NCBI RefSeq assembly: GCF_050624435.1 | Contig: NC_134539.1 | Span: 142,324,025 to 142,388,024 of the forward strand | Source: Tenrec ecaudatus | Taxonomy: Eukaryota > Chordata > Mammalia > Afrosoricida > Tenrecidae | DNA length: 64,000 nt | Direction: 5' to 3' | Shown: positions 32,285 through 42,199 of the stretch, in pieces | Layout: the number at the start of each line of letters is the position of its first letter | How positions within the stretch are numbered: position 1 is the first letter of the stretch | Notes under the pieces: model-generated | The model's input: only the letters and a program-made list of their open reading frames with translations | The model's database searches: none | Told to the model about the DNA's origin: nothing | Position numbers and translations under genes: made by a program

Positions 32285-33500
32285 GACTATCCTTTGCTCA
32301 GATGCCCACTCTTTTCTAAGTACTTCTGTGCCCGCATTTGGCTGGGCTTGCCCTTTCTCTACCATGTGAGTCCCCACTGCAACTGCTGCTCGCTCCCACT
32401 CTTCCTGGTACTGATGGTTCAGTTCTCCCTTGGAATCCACGTGATTCTTATAACTCACCCCTCTCACTTGAGCCTGTCTAGATAGATCACGCTTCTTGCA
32501 ACCATACGTGTTCCAAGACCCTTCCTCTTGGCCTTGATTGTAGGTAGGCCTGCCAGTGGTACCCAAAGGACCTGCTCAGCCCCAGGGGCATCACTCAGGA
32601 CAGAGAAAGTACAAAAACCCAACCTGCCTGCTTTGTAGCATCAAAATATTTGGAAATGGATAGATGATCCCTGGTTAAATTTTCTACATTTCCTGGACCC
32701 TTAAGGCTCTTGTGCTACATTGGAGCATCTTATTAAGACCATTATATAAACGTTGTTGAGGGAAAACAAGGAGGATTCATCATGCTATTGCTGCTAAGCT
32801 CTGCCTATAAGCTAGGCTTAGCTGGATGCAGATGATCGGGGATTTTTTTTTTTTTAAGGATGACGAACATTTAAAATAGGAAAATAAAGTGGACTTTATC
32901 TCCCTTAAAAGGAGTGGCTGTGGAACAGCAAAACCTTTTGTCTAGCCCCAGAAGGGAACTGTGGCAGGAGAATAGAAGCTTTACGGGGAATTACTGGTAT
33001 TATCAAAGGCTTTTGAAAATAGACTTGAAATGAATAGTTGTGTGCCTGTTTTACCACTGCTTTGCGAGTTCACTTTGGTACTTTTCTCCCCCTCGGTGAG
33101 ATGGTTGCCAGGGCGAGAGAGAGAGCAAATAACCTTTATTGTGTTGAATTTGGGACTGAACATAATTATCTTATAATTTGGGTTCATAGTGCCATTTCAG
33201 ACAGCTATACGATGAGCTTTTCTGCGGGAAATTGAACCCGTATGCTGTCAGCTGCTTTCTCTTCAGTCACCCTCCAAGTTGGGCCGTCTGGGCTTCCCTC
33301 CCCACTTTGCTCAGCACTGGGGCAGCCAGAGGACCAGATGCTGCTGGAGTCAAGCCAGATGATCCAGCTGTGGGCACCGCCAATTGCCAGCCCTGTCTGT
33401 TCTGAAAAGACCCTGGTCTCTGGTTGACCAGGGAGACGGGCCTTGGATGAGGCTGCCTGTCTGCTGTCACTCAGGTATAATTCAGGTTCCATAACAGAGG
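32285..33500. other. Unique sequence, no gene recognised
   Basis: Contains a T-run (about 32845-32856). A 109-codon minus frame (33205-33534) and 95-codon minus frame (32279-32566) show no domain. Confidence 0.4.
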
Positions 33501-33504
33501 AACC

Positions 33505-33912
33505 AAAAAGCCAAACTCGTGAACATGGAGTCAATTCTGACTCATCGTGACCCTACAGGACAGAGTAGACCTGCTTCAGTGAGCTTCCCAGACTGTAATT
33601 CTCTCTCTCTCTCTTTAAAAAAAAAAAAATCATTTTATTGGGGGCTTTTACAGCTCGGTCACAATCCATTCACCCATCCATTGTGTCAAGCACCTTTGTA
33701 CATTTGTTGCCATCATCAGCTTCAAAACATTTTCTCTCTACTTGAGCCCTTGGTTCAGCTCATTTCCCCTCTCTGCCCCCCCCCCCCAGACGGTAACTCT
33801 TTATAGGAGTAGAAAGCCTGGTCTTTCTCCCAAGGAGCAGCTGGTGGTTTTGAACTGCTGACCTTGCAGTTAGTAGCCCAACACATAACCAGTACACCAC
33901 CAGGGCTCCTCT
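33505..33912 (-). repeat. AfroSINE split by a LINE
   Basis: Antisense. The 3' half lies left of the insert (CATGGAGTCAATTCTGACTC, ATCGTGACCCTACAGGACAG) and the 5' half right of it (AGGAGTAGAAAGCCTGGTCT, GAACTGCTGACCTTGCAGTT, CACCAGGGCTCCT). Low divergence. Confidence 0.93.
33603..33788 (-). mobile_element. Short LINE insertion in an AfroSINE
   Basis: About 186 bp of LINE 3' end (CATTTTATTGGGGGCTTTTA, CCATCCATTGTGTCAAGCAC), antisense, after a CT/A-rich tail. Flanked by GACTGTAATTCT (33591-33602) and GACGGTAACTCT (33789-33800), a duplication with two mismatches. Confidence 0.85.
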
Positions 33913-33914
33913 AA

Positions 33915-34585
33915 TGAGGACAGCTGGGGGTAAATTCTAGTTCAATGGTCCCAGTCACCTCCAAGGCAGTTCTAGAGATGCTCTTGCCTCGTTTCTGAGT
34001 GGCCTGTAGTTGGCAGCACTTCTAGCGTAATGTATCCCATCCTCTAATTTTTGTAAGGGACCGTAATGACCTGTGAATAGACTCTTAAGCGCCCTGGGAG
34101 CACGCCACGCACAGAGATCCTTTTAAATAGGGGCCATTTGTTCTCTGCCCCTTAGTGCCCTCATTTGAGTTCCTAGAAGCGGACCCCAGACAACAATCAA
34201 AGTGATGTCAGGGAACATCGAGACAGGAGAAGTGAGACAGGAAAGGGGAGGGTGTCAACAAAGAGCGTGCCATTGAGTGGGCTATTACTGCAGGCAAGTG
34301 GGACCCAGCCCTGCTGGGGGTGTCTGGGAGACCGTGTAGAAGACACGCCTATGAGAGAATCCACCCAAGGGTGAGGGAGCCCGAGCGTTTAAATACCAGC
34401 TCCCTTCAGGGATTGGTTGACAGCTGCTTCCGGGATGGAGTAAGAGTTGGAGTTCATTACCCAAACCCTTCTGCCTTTTTCCAGGGCAAGCGTATAGGCT
34501 ATTCAAGTCCAAGAAAGCTCTCAGGCAAAGAGGTGTCTGTGTTGGCAGCTGAAAGCTGGGCCAGGATCTGCTGGCCAGTGTCCGC
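33915..34585. other. Unique sequence, no gene recognised
   Basis: No coding or repeat signature. The 150-codon minus frame at 34285-34737 runs through the SINE tail and has no domain. Confidence 0.4.
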
Positions 34586-34589
34586 TCAG

Positions 34590-34715
34590 TAGGGAAGCAA
34601 GTGAGACTTTCTACTCCCGTAAAGACGGAGTCTTGGAAACCAACAGGACCAGTTCTAGCCTGCCCTACAGGTTCACGATGAGTGGAAATTGACTTGATGA
34701 CTCTGAGTTTGGTTT
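34590..34715 (+). repeat. AfroSINE lacking its head
   Basis: GAGACTTTCTACTCCCGTAA, AGTCTTGGAAACCAACAGGA and TTGACTTGATGACTCTGAGT are present. The tRNA-like promoter part is missing, which is typical of a 5' truncation. Confidence 0.8.
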
Positions 34716-34849
34716 CATGTTTTATTGCTAAGTCCACTGAGGCTTTTTATTGGGAGAGTAAACTCTTTCCCTCAAAATATTTTCTTTATGCCCAAATACT
34801 AGGAACTAGAACCAGTGGCTGTCACAAACAGACTGGCATCAAGTGTTTT

Positions 34850-35060
34850 CAAGATGCCCTTATCCATACACGGAGACGTGTGTGCACCAATGTTCACTCA
34901 GCGCCACTCACTACAGCCCCAAGGAGGAAACCACCCACAGGCCCGTGGACGCATGGATGGATAAGCAAAATGTAGAACATAGCTACAATACGATCGTATT
35001 CAGCCATAAAGAGAAATAAAATCCAGATACATTTTTAAAATTGTGGATACATATGTACAT
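34850..35060 (+). mobile_element. L1M-type fragment
   Basis: AATGTTCACTCAGCGCCACT, GGACGCATGGATGGATAAGC and CGTATTCAGCCATAAAGAGA follow the L1M 'ttcattgcagc ... gaatggataaac ... ttcagccataaa' series. Confidence 0.75.
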
Positions 35061-35084
35061 ATAGAGAGAGAACAAAAATGTGCA

Positions 35085-35480
35085 TTTTTAGCCATTTTAA
35101 GTGTCAATGTATTCTGTGACATACATTATGTGTGACATACTCTATTGTGCAGCCACCCACTATCCATATCTGAAACAGAAACGCAATACATCCTAAGAAA
35201 CAAATCTCTGTTCTCGCTCCCTCCCCAGCCTCTGACAATCACGAATATGGCTTTTTTTAGTCTCGATACGTTTGCCTCATGTAGATATTTCATATAAGTG
35301 GGATCCTACAGTATTTGTGCTTTTGAGTCTGACATTCTACGCAGCCTAGTGTGTGCATGGATCAGCACTTGATTTTTCTACACCTGAATCATGTCCCCGC
35401 GGACGTACATCTCACATTGTATTTATCTATTCCTCTGTTGAGGGACAGTTGGGCTGTTTCCATTGTGGACAGAGCTGTAG
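35085..35480 (-). mobile_element. L1M-type fragment, opposite orientation
   Basis: Plus-strand text TGTGCAGCCACCCACTATCC, TTCATATAAGTGGGATCCTA and TATCTATTCCTCTGTTGAGG is the complement of a second L1M segment. Next to the previous one in tail-to-tail fashion. Confidence 0.8.
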
Positions 35481-35689
35481 GAGTTTTGTTTTAATACCTG
35501 GGTCCCTACAATAAACGGAGGCCCTCATCCTATGTTCTGTTGATTCTGCTGCAACTGGGAAGAAGTCAGCCTTCTATATCTGTGCTGGGACTTGGAGCGC
35601 CCACGACAACCGAGGAGACGGGACAGCTAGGATAAGTACATGAACGTCCCATCCTCAGACCCCCTCCGCCTTCGCTAAGAGCTCTGTGA

Positions 35690-35862
35690 GACGCAGGGCT
35701 GGTTGCCTGACAAGCAGGTGCCCAACTGTGTTTCCATCTCCAGGCTGTACAGCCCCGGGCAGGTTACTTAACCCTCTAAGACATCTTTTCTTCTTCTTCT
35801 CTGAAATGCTACAAATAACAGTATCTATGTTACTGGCAGGCAATGGTGAAGATTAAATGAGG
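35690..35862 (+). repeat. MIR
   Basis: GGGCAGGTTACTTAACCCTC, ATAACAGTATCTATGTTACT and GAAGATTAAATGAGGTTATC match the MIR core in order. Confidence 0.75.
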
Positions 35863-35864
35863 TT

Positions 35865-36265
35865 ATCCATATTTTCTTCCACAGCTCTCTTCTGCCCCCG
35901 CCCCCTCACACCAGCCCACTTCTCCGGCTCTGAGGCAGGGAGTTTTCCCACAATCCCTCCCTCCAGCACAGCTCTAACTAATAATCTTCTCCCTACATTC
36001 TCTCCCCAGCGCTCTTCCCTCTCCCGTTTTCACTGGCTCGGTTTCCATTCCTTTCTTGCTGGCCGTTATGCCATCTTATAGCTCCAATTTAATTCCCACC
36101 CCCACCCTAGTGTCTGTATATTTTTATTTCTATCCTGCATCTAGAGTCTCCAGTTCCTCCCTTATATTTCCTTTTCCACTTCCTATAATTTTCTCTTTCA
36201 CCAGTATCTCCCCCCTCGCCCCCCATCACATCGATCTGTCCTCTCTTCTTCCTCTGGCGTCCCCA
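35865..36265. other. Pyrimidine-rich unique sequence
   Basis: Strong C/T bias, especially 36090-36250. Frames of 74 codons are products of that bias. Confidence 0.45.
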
Positions 36266-36267
36266 GC

Positions 36268-36378
36268 TGCCATTGCTTGACACCATCCATCTTCCCTCTG
36301 CTTTTTCATGAGGTTGTCTCTTGGTCCAGCAGTGAGGGTTTGGGTTTTCTTTACATTGCGTTGTCAAGTTTTCCATTT
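36268..36378 (-). mobile_element. Inverted 5' segment of a BovB copy
   Basis: Plus-strand text GCTTGACACCATCCATCTTC, TTTTTCATGAGGTTGTCTCT and GGTCCAGCAGTGAGGGTTTG is antisense BovB. In the intact element this segment lies just upstream of the part found in sense orientation from 36380. Confidence 0.7.
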
Positions 36379-36379
36379 T

Positions 36380-36962
36380 GCTTGGCTCCTCAATCCATGT
36401 TCCTGGACGCAGCAGTCACAAGGAATTAAACGACATACGGCATCGGGAAAATCTGCCCCCTAAGGTTTCTGTAAAGTGTTGAAGAACACGGAGGTCACTT
36501 TGAGGACTAAGGTGCACCTGATCCAAGCCACGGTGTTTCCGATCACCTCGTGTGCGTGGGAAAGTTGGCCATCGAATAGGGAAGACGGCAGACACCGGAT
36601 GCATTTGAATTGGCGTAGGGGAAAGATCTTGAAAGGACTGTGGACTGTCAAGAGAAGGAGCTATTCTTAGAGGAAGTACAGGCAGATTATTCCTTGGAAG
36701 CGAGCATGGCGACGCTTCATCTCACGTACTTTGGACATGTTATTAGAAGAGATCAGTCCTTGGACAGGGACATCATGCTCGATAAAGCACAAGGTCAGTG
36801 AAATAGAGGACGCCTCGATGAGATGCATTGACACTGGTTGTCAACAGGCTCCAACATAACCATTGAGAGGATGGTCCAGGCACCGGGCAGGGTTTTTTCT
36901 ATTGTACATAGGGTTCACCTGAGTCGGTACCGCCTCAAGAGCATCTAACCGTAACAACAAGC
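36380..36962 (+). mobile_element. BovB/RTE 3' part
   Basis: Sense BovB from GACGCAGCAGTCACAAGGAA through VTLRTKVHLIQATVFPIT (about 36494-36547) and a FGHVI-type stretch (TTGGACATGTTATTAGAAGA) to the tail GAGTCGGTACCGCCTCAAGA with CGTAACAACAAG. Stops break the C-terminal frame. Confidence 0.85.
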
Positions 36963-37074
36963 CCCTGGCCATTCCTAGACGCCATATGCATTGCTCTGCC
37001 CCCCTCCATGCACCGTGAGGAGCTCAGGCCCAACTCTCTCCAGCTCATCCGTTCTGAAGGATGTAAGAGGTAAG

Positions 37075-37590
37075 CCTTTGTATTGTGTTTAGAAACCTCT
37101 GCCCACCAATAATTCTTGCTTCCTGGGGTTCACGGCCTCCCTGTCCTTGAGGGTGGCTGGACCTAGTGAGTTGTGTCTCATTTTTTTTCCCTCCCCTCCC
37201 CAGTCTGTGTCTCATTTTTGAAAGACTGCAAAAATGAAAGGATGCTACTTCTGAGCTGTGGTTGATGAAAGACAGTGGCTCCTTCTGTCTTGAGCGCTCT
37301 CTCTGGCTCCTTGGCCATGAGAGAAACCAGCTACCATGTTGTGAGCTGACACACCAGACTCAACTGAGGTCTTCAGCCAACAGCTCTGGGGACCTGAGAT
37401 GTGCCAGCAGCCACCTGAGTGAACTGGGGCGGCAGTGACACTTTCATGGCGGCTGGTGAAAGACCCCCCAAATCAGAGAAGCCCAGTTACGCTGCTCCTG
37501 GACGCCTGCTCCACCATAATAAATGTTTGTGGTTGAACGCTGTTAACTTCTGGGATCATTTATTATGCAGAAGTATTAAGAATGCAGTCA
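37075..37590 (+). mobile_element. Ancient LTR, MaLR-like
   Basis: GGGTGGCTGGACCTAGTGAG, GAAACCAGCTACCATGTTG, CCAACAGCTCTGGGGACCTG, ATAATAAATGTTTGTGGTTG and GGGATCATTTATTATGCAG follow a well-known ancient mammalian LTR-type repeat with its polyadenylation site. Exact family not assigned. A 34-bp duplication with a T-rich insert lies at 37172-37219. Confidence 0.55.
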
Positions 37591-37944
37591 TCCTTCATAG
37601 AAACCCATTCAGGAATGTTTGTCTCCTGTGACCTTGAGCAAACCGCTGCCCCACTCTTTGGCCCCAGTGTCCTTGTCGATGCTTGTTGGTCCCAAGGTTC
37701 CTGTCCATGAAGACATCGCTAAAGCTGCCACAATAAGGTAATCTGTCCCCCTGTTGTCTGTAGCGAAGCCCACTGCAGCCGGCACATCTCTGCACTTTAG
37801 GCTCCACACCCTGATCTTTCCCTCCCATTTTTTTTACTCCTATTATCTGAAGTCTGTTTCTAATTTCTGACGGAATTGTGGTGGCCTATGGTAGGCCTTG
37901 CTGCATGCATGACATGCCAGTTTCATTGTGGAGTCATGCTGTTG

Positions 37945-37947
<3 letters not shown>

Positions 37948-37987
<40 letters not shown>
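37948..37987. repeat. (AC)n microsatellite
   Basis: Forty bases of uninterrupted AC repeats, likely length-polymorphic. Confidence 0.98.
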
Positions 37988-37988
<1 letters not shown>

Positions 37989-38421
37989 GCCCTTGGCGAA
38001 TCTTTCTTGCTGTGTAAAATTCCAGGAGGCCCTGTGAGAAGTACTCCTTCACCTGACCTTGGCGCTGTGTGTGGCCCCCAAATAGAGTCAGTCAGCTTGT
38101 CTGCCACCAAGGGGCCGCTTTTCTTGCTTAAAATTTTGCTCTCTGGATTTCAAGACTCCCTTCCAAGACAGGAACAAAGACGGGACCATGTTAAATAAGA
38201 GCAGAGCCGAAATTGGATGGCGTGGTCCCCTCAGTCGCTTAGATTCAGCCCTCTCTCTAGCAGAGCACGTGGGGAAGGGGCTGGGGCTGGGCGTGGCCAC
38301 AAGCATCTGCTGGAGGGCACAAGGCTCCATACCTCTCTCATGCCACCCAGGCCTTCCGCAGAGACAACATTATTTCTGTCTTACGAGGGGCCTGTAACCT
38401 GGGATCCATCACTTATGTATG

Positions 38422-38435
38422 GTGTCCATGGCAAC
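38422..38435 (+). promoter_or_regulatory. RFX X-box-like site
   Basis: GTGTCCATGGCAAC differs from the palindromic X-box GTTGCCATGGCAAC at two positions. No promoter context is visible. Confidence 0.3.
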
Positions 38436-38530
38436 CAGGCAATGGTATGGGATCCCTTCTCACTGGGGAATTCCTTTTATGGCTCATTTCCGAAACCAGC
38501 GTGGCCAGTACAGGAGTCTGCAGTTTCCCA

Positions 38531-38543
38531 GTTGCTTAGCAAC
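38531..38543. promoter_or_regulatory. RFX X-box palindrome
   Basis: GTTGCTTAGCAAC is a perfect inverted repeat of GTTGC around TTA, a canonical RFX-type site, 109 bp from a second box. Confidence 0.4.
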
Positions 38544-38718
38544 CCGCGGCTGTGCGCTAGTCACTAGGAAAAGCAGACAGTTAAAAAAAAAAAAGTGTCG
38601 CCAGAATCATATGTTACATTCTCTCTACTTTGTCTCTTTAGAATAAAATAATTAGTGTGCGATAAGGATGCGGGAAAGGGCACCCGCTCCCCACTGTGAA
38701 TGCCTCCACAGCTCCTGC

Positions 38719-38742
38719 GGGCGGGCGGGCGGAGGGGAGGGG
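38719..38742 (+). other. G-quadruplex-prone tract
   Basis: GGGCGGGCGGGC followed by GGAGGGGAGGGG gives at least five G-runs of three or more, on the plus strand. Confidence 0.6.
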
Positions 38743-38984
38743 ATGGTAGCGTGCTTAAGCTGGTAATTAAGCCGCGCGAGCCATCTGCGCGCTGAAAGCT
38801 CTCCATTTTTAACGTCTCCCAGGGCCTCCAGTAAGTCAGCACGGGGCCAGCCAGCTGGGTGCTGCATCCCCTCCCCCCCGTGAGAAGACCCTGACTCACC
38901 CACAGGTGTCCCTTTCATTTCTGGAATTGACTTGTTGGTCTTGAGCTCCAAAGGCACGGAGAGCCGGGTATCCCTGGCATGAGA

Positions 38985-39215
38985 GCAGTGGATCTCAATT
39001 GGGGGAGATTTCCTGTTCCTACCTCCACCCACCACCCACCCCCCCTGTGACAATGTCTGCAGACATTTTCGGTTGCCACCCTTGGTGGGGGGGAGCGCCG
39101 AGCTACTGGGAATCTCGCGAGGAGAAGCTATAGGGATGCATGCAAACCTCCCTCAAGCACAAAACAGCGCCCGCAACCAAGACGGCACCTGCTCAGGTGT
39201 CAGGATGTCCATGAG
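38985..39215 (+). repeat. hAT-type MER relic
   Basis: CAGTGGATCTCAATTGGGGG at the left, CAATGTCTGCAGACATTTTC, GGTTGCCACCCTTGGTGGGG and CAAACCTCCCTCAAGCACAA follow an ancient nonautonomous hAT element (cagtggttctcaactggggg ... tgtctggagacatttttggttgtc). Right terminus not found. Confidence 0.65.
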
Positions 39216-39219
39216 GAGA

Positions 39220-39890
39220 AAACCTGAGTTCCAAGAAGCCGGCGCGCCATCTGTCTTGTTAAAGACTGGCTCAATCAGGGAGGCAAATCAGAATCGGTGC
39301 CACAGACCCAATTCCAGCCGGAACCTCTGGGCACCCCCCAGCGCCTGATTTAGCAAAGGAAAGGCAGAGACCCCTCTAGAGTTTGGGGCAATGGGGAGGA
39401 CCTGGACACCTGTCCTATGATTAGGAGTTGATGGGATGACGAGGCGCTGGAGGTGGGGGGTGGGCACACCAGAACTGGAATGGCCTCCCTCCCAGGGAAG
39501 CAGCTTTGATTACGGACCCATGTGCTTCACATGTAGGCCTGTTGCCTTTGGGCTGCGGGTTCTTGGGCACCTGGCGTCATCTGTCGGTGACTCAAGTCTC
39601 CTCAACTGCAAAAGGAGAATGAAATGGCTGGTGTGAGAATCACAGGGAAGGATGCCTGGGAACTAACTGCCTGCGCTAGAACAGGCTCGGCTTCTCCGTC
39701 CACCCCACGTGGAATTCGAAGGCCCCTGCCCTCCTGCAGGGCACTGCAGATGATTGAGGAGCAGGAACAGAAATGCCAGTCCGAGGTCATTTAAGTCAGT
39801 GATAAGCAAAGGACAAAAGCACCAATTTTGGAATTTGGGCTGGCAGTCTCAGATTTCAAAATCAGGCACAGAGACACCTAAGGCATGGGA
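39220..39890. other. Mostly unique; possible MIR trace
   Basis: TCAAGTCTCCTCAACTGCAA at about 39590 hints at a MIR core, but too little matches to call it. No gene seen. Confidence 0.35.
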
Positions 39891-39894
39891 GAGA

Positions 39895-40290
39895 GGAGGC
39901 TGTGTGGCCTGATTGGGAGCAGGCATGGGGTTCAAGTCTCAGCTCCTCCATTTCCTGGCTGTGAGTGACCTTGAAGGGGTGTTGGTGGTGCAGTGGTTAA
40001 GTGCTGGCTGCCCAGTGAAAGGCTGACCATTGAAACCCATCGGGTGCTCAGAAAGAGAAAGTTGTGGCAGTCTGCTTTCGTGAGGGTTTCAGCCTCGGAA
40101 ACCCCATGGGGCATTTCTCCTCTGTCCAAAGGGTGGACATTGACTCCGGAGCCACGGATCGGGTTTAGGGGTGATGCGAGCCAATTTCTGAACCTACCTC
40201 ACAAAACGGGCATGATTATTCCATCTGCCAGTATCAAGTACCTATCGCAGTGCCTGATCCAAGGTAGGCACCAGGTAATGTGACAAACTT
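39895..40290 (+). repeat. MIR split by an AfroSINE
   Basis: Left part: CTCCTCCATTTCCTGGCTGT then GAGTGACCTTG. Right part: CCTACCTCACAAAACGGGCA, ATTATTCCATCTGCC and AGTGCCTGATCCAAGGTAGG. The two halves are in register, with the SINE between. Confidence 0.75.
39978..40172 (+). repeat. AfroSINE inside a MIR
   Basis: GTGTTGGTGGTGCAGTGGTT head, AGAGAAAGTTGTGGCAGTCT, CAGCCTCGGAAACCCCATGG and GACATTGACTCCGGAGCC tail. The 'gtggcagtctgctt' variant differs from most copies here. Confidence 0.88.
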
Positions 40291-40644
40291 TGCATTGATG
40301 TAGGCCATCGTTTTTTAACTTGTTACTAAGCTTGTCCTGTGTGCACCCACGCAGGCTCACTCCCACTCGTGCTGAGGGTGAGGCTGGGGCACCGCCTTAG
40401 GAAGATGCAGTTGCTCCCCTGTTAACTTGTCTGCAGCCAGCAGAGTCCCCTCTGTAACCTAAGAACGTTCCAGCCGCCACAACATTATGTAAGCAGTTTT
40501 TGAAACGATTTCTATTTTCAGCCTGTGCGTCGTCTGTGTGGAGGGGTGTGGGGGTTGGAGGGAAGGTAATAAGTTCCATGCCTTTTGCAATCCCCCTTTT
40601 TCTTTCTTCCCTTGCCTGAAATCTGCAGAACAGTTTGAGTACCT

Positions 40645-41060
40645 CTCTTATGGGCTGAATTGGGTGTCCCCCCCCCACCCCAAAGATATATTGAAACCCT
40701 AACCTCTGAGATCCATGAAGGTGACCTTGTTTGGAAATAGGGTCTTTGATGATCTTATCAATTAGGGTTCTAGGAGGCCCTATGAGAGTAGGATGGGCCC
40801 TTATCCACGCTGAGTCATGGCCCTTATACAAGAGGGGAGAAGACACAGAGAGACTGACAGAGGAAGGATAGCCAAGTGAGAATGTGTTTTCAGGCCAAGG
40901 AATACATAGGGCTACCAGAAGCTGGGAGGGACACGAAAGCCCCTTCCTCTAGAGACTTCTGAGCAAGCTTTAGACCCTCAGACTCCAGAATGGAGGCAAT
41001 CAAGATCTGTTCTTCTGACCCTGTGGGTTTGTGATGGTCTGTTAGGCCCTAGGACACGGG
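40645..41060 (+). mobile_element. MLT1-type (MaLR) solo LTR
   Basis: TATGGGCTGAATTGGGTGTC, ACCTTGTTTGGAAATAGGGT, GGGCCCTTATCCACGCTGAG, CCCTTATACAAGAGGGGAGA and AAGACACAGAGAGACTGACA are in MLT1 order. No internal retroviral part recognised. Confidence 0.85.
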
Positions 41061-41064
41061 TATA

Positions 41065-42075
41065 TCTCCTAGTTTTGATAAACTGGGTTTGGTTCTATGT
41101 TCACATTATCTGTGTCTTTTATGACTCTCTATAGACAGTGGCCTATCTCCTCACGGCCTACAGCCTCCACCCAGGCTCCTACAGAAGTATTTGACCACTT
41201 GAAATGCCCCATGAACGCCACAGCCTCTACTTTGAAATGCATCAACCAGACCTATACGTCCTAATCTGTGTCTGGAACAAAGGTAAAGGAGCACTCTCTT
41301 TGTAGGTTTTCCCCTTACCCATTCGAACAATTTCCAAAGATTAGTTGGCCTTTGGGGGACCAGAGGTTTTGCTCCACACTCTGGAATGAGTCTCGAGTCC
41401 TCTTTCGGGGTCACGACAGTTGATTCACAGGGGAGGCATCTCATCTTCTGGAGTTTTCACTTTTCCTCCCAGTCTTTCTCCTTTCCCAGTAGAGCTGGTC
41501 TGCCCGGTTGTGCCCACCCACCCTGCTTCACTGCTCACCATCATTGCCTTTAGGTTGAACGACCCAGCAGAGCCTGATGACCCCTGACAATTGAGAGGTT
41601 TCCTTTCCTCTTCTAGGCTACGGTGCGAGCCCACCCAATGTTGTGCCATCAATTAAAGCTCCTTGGAAATGTGGCTCTACACGTGTCATTCTAAGATTCT
41701 TCCCCCTCCATGGGGATAATGAAATGATGCTAAATTTAGAGACTGCTTGCTCCTATCTTCCAAGCAGAATGCCGGAATCTCATGTGGAAGACCCCACAAC
41801 CTGGAAAGATGGAAGGGTGTTTATCAGGCATGTGCAGCCCCAGCTCCTCAGAATGAAGTGCACAGGGACCTCTGTCTTTGAACAAGTTCCGGGAACCAGA
41901 GCCACAGTCACACCAGGCTGGTGAGCAGCTAGGGTTTACCAGGAGCACTCAAAGAATGTAGATCAGGGCAGAGCAAGGGTGTCCAGGATGGACATTGGCC
42001 AAAGGGCACTAGCAAGCTGAGGATAGAATGGGCAGTGTGTCTGGGATTTAGGACAACCCATGACAGGCCACTTGA
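41065..42075. other. Unassigned sequence
   Basis: No domain found. A 93-codon plus frame (41643-41924) and a 97-codon minus frame (41151-41444) have no family match. An AATTAAA motif at 41650 is isolated. Confidence 0.35.
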
Positions 42076-42079
42076 AGTA

Positions 42080-42194
42080 CCATATATACTTGTGGATAAG
42101 CCTAGTTTTTTCAGCACATTTTTAATGCAGTTTTTGTGGTAAAATTAAGTGCCTCGGCTGATATTCGGGTCGGCTTATACTCGAGTATATATGG
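42080..42194. mobile_element. 115-bp MITE with TA duplication (Tc1/mariner type)
   Basis: The ends are inverted repeats: CCATATATACTTGTGGATAA at 42080 and, read from the right end, CCATATATACTCGAGTATAA. Extending over AGCC, only three of about 23 positions differ. TA flanks both sides (42078-42079, 42195-42196), the hallmark of Tc1/mariner-superfamily insertion. It cannot encode a transposase and would depend on one in trans. Confidence 0.8.
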
Positions 42195-42199
42195 TAAGT

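Larger units (their letters stand above)
37595..38980. other. Unique sequence, some GC-rich
   Basis: No gene recognised. Holds an (AC)n tract, two RFX-like boxes, a G-rich tract and a GC-rich block with TAATTAAGCCGCGCGAGCC (about 38764). This could be regulatory DNA. Confidence 0.4.
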
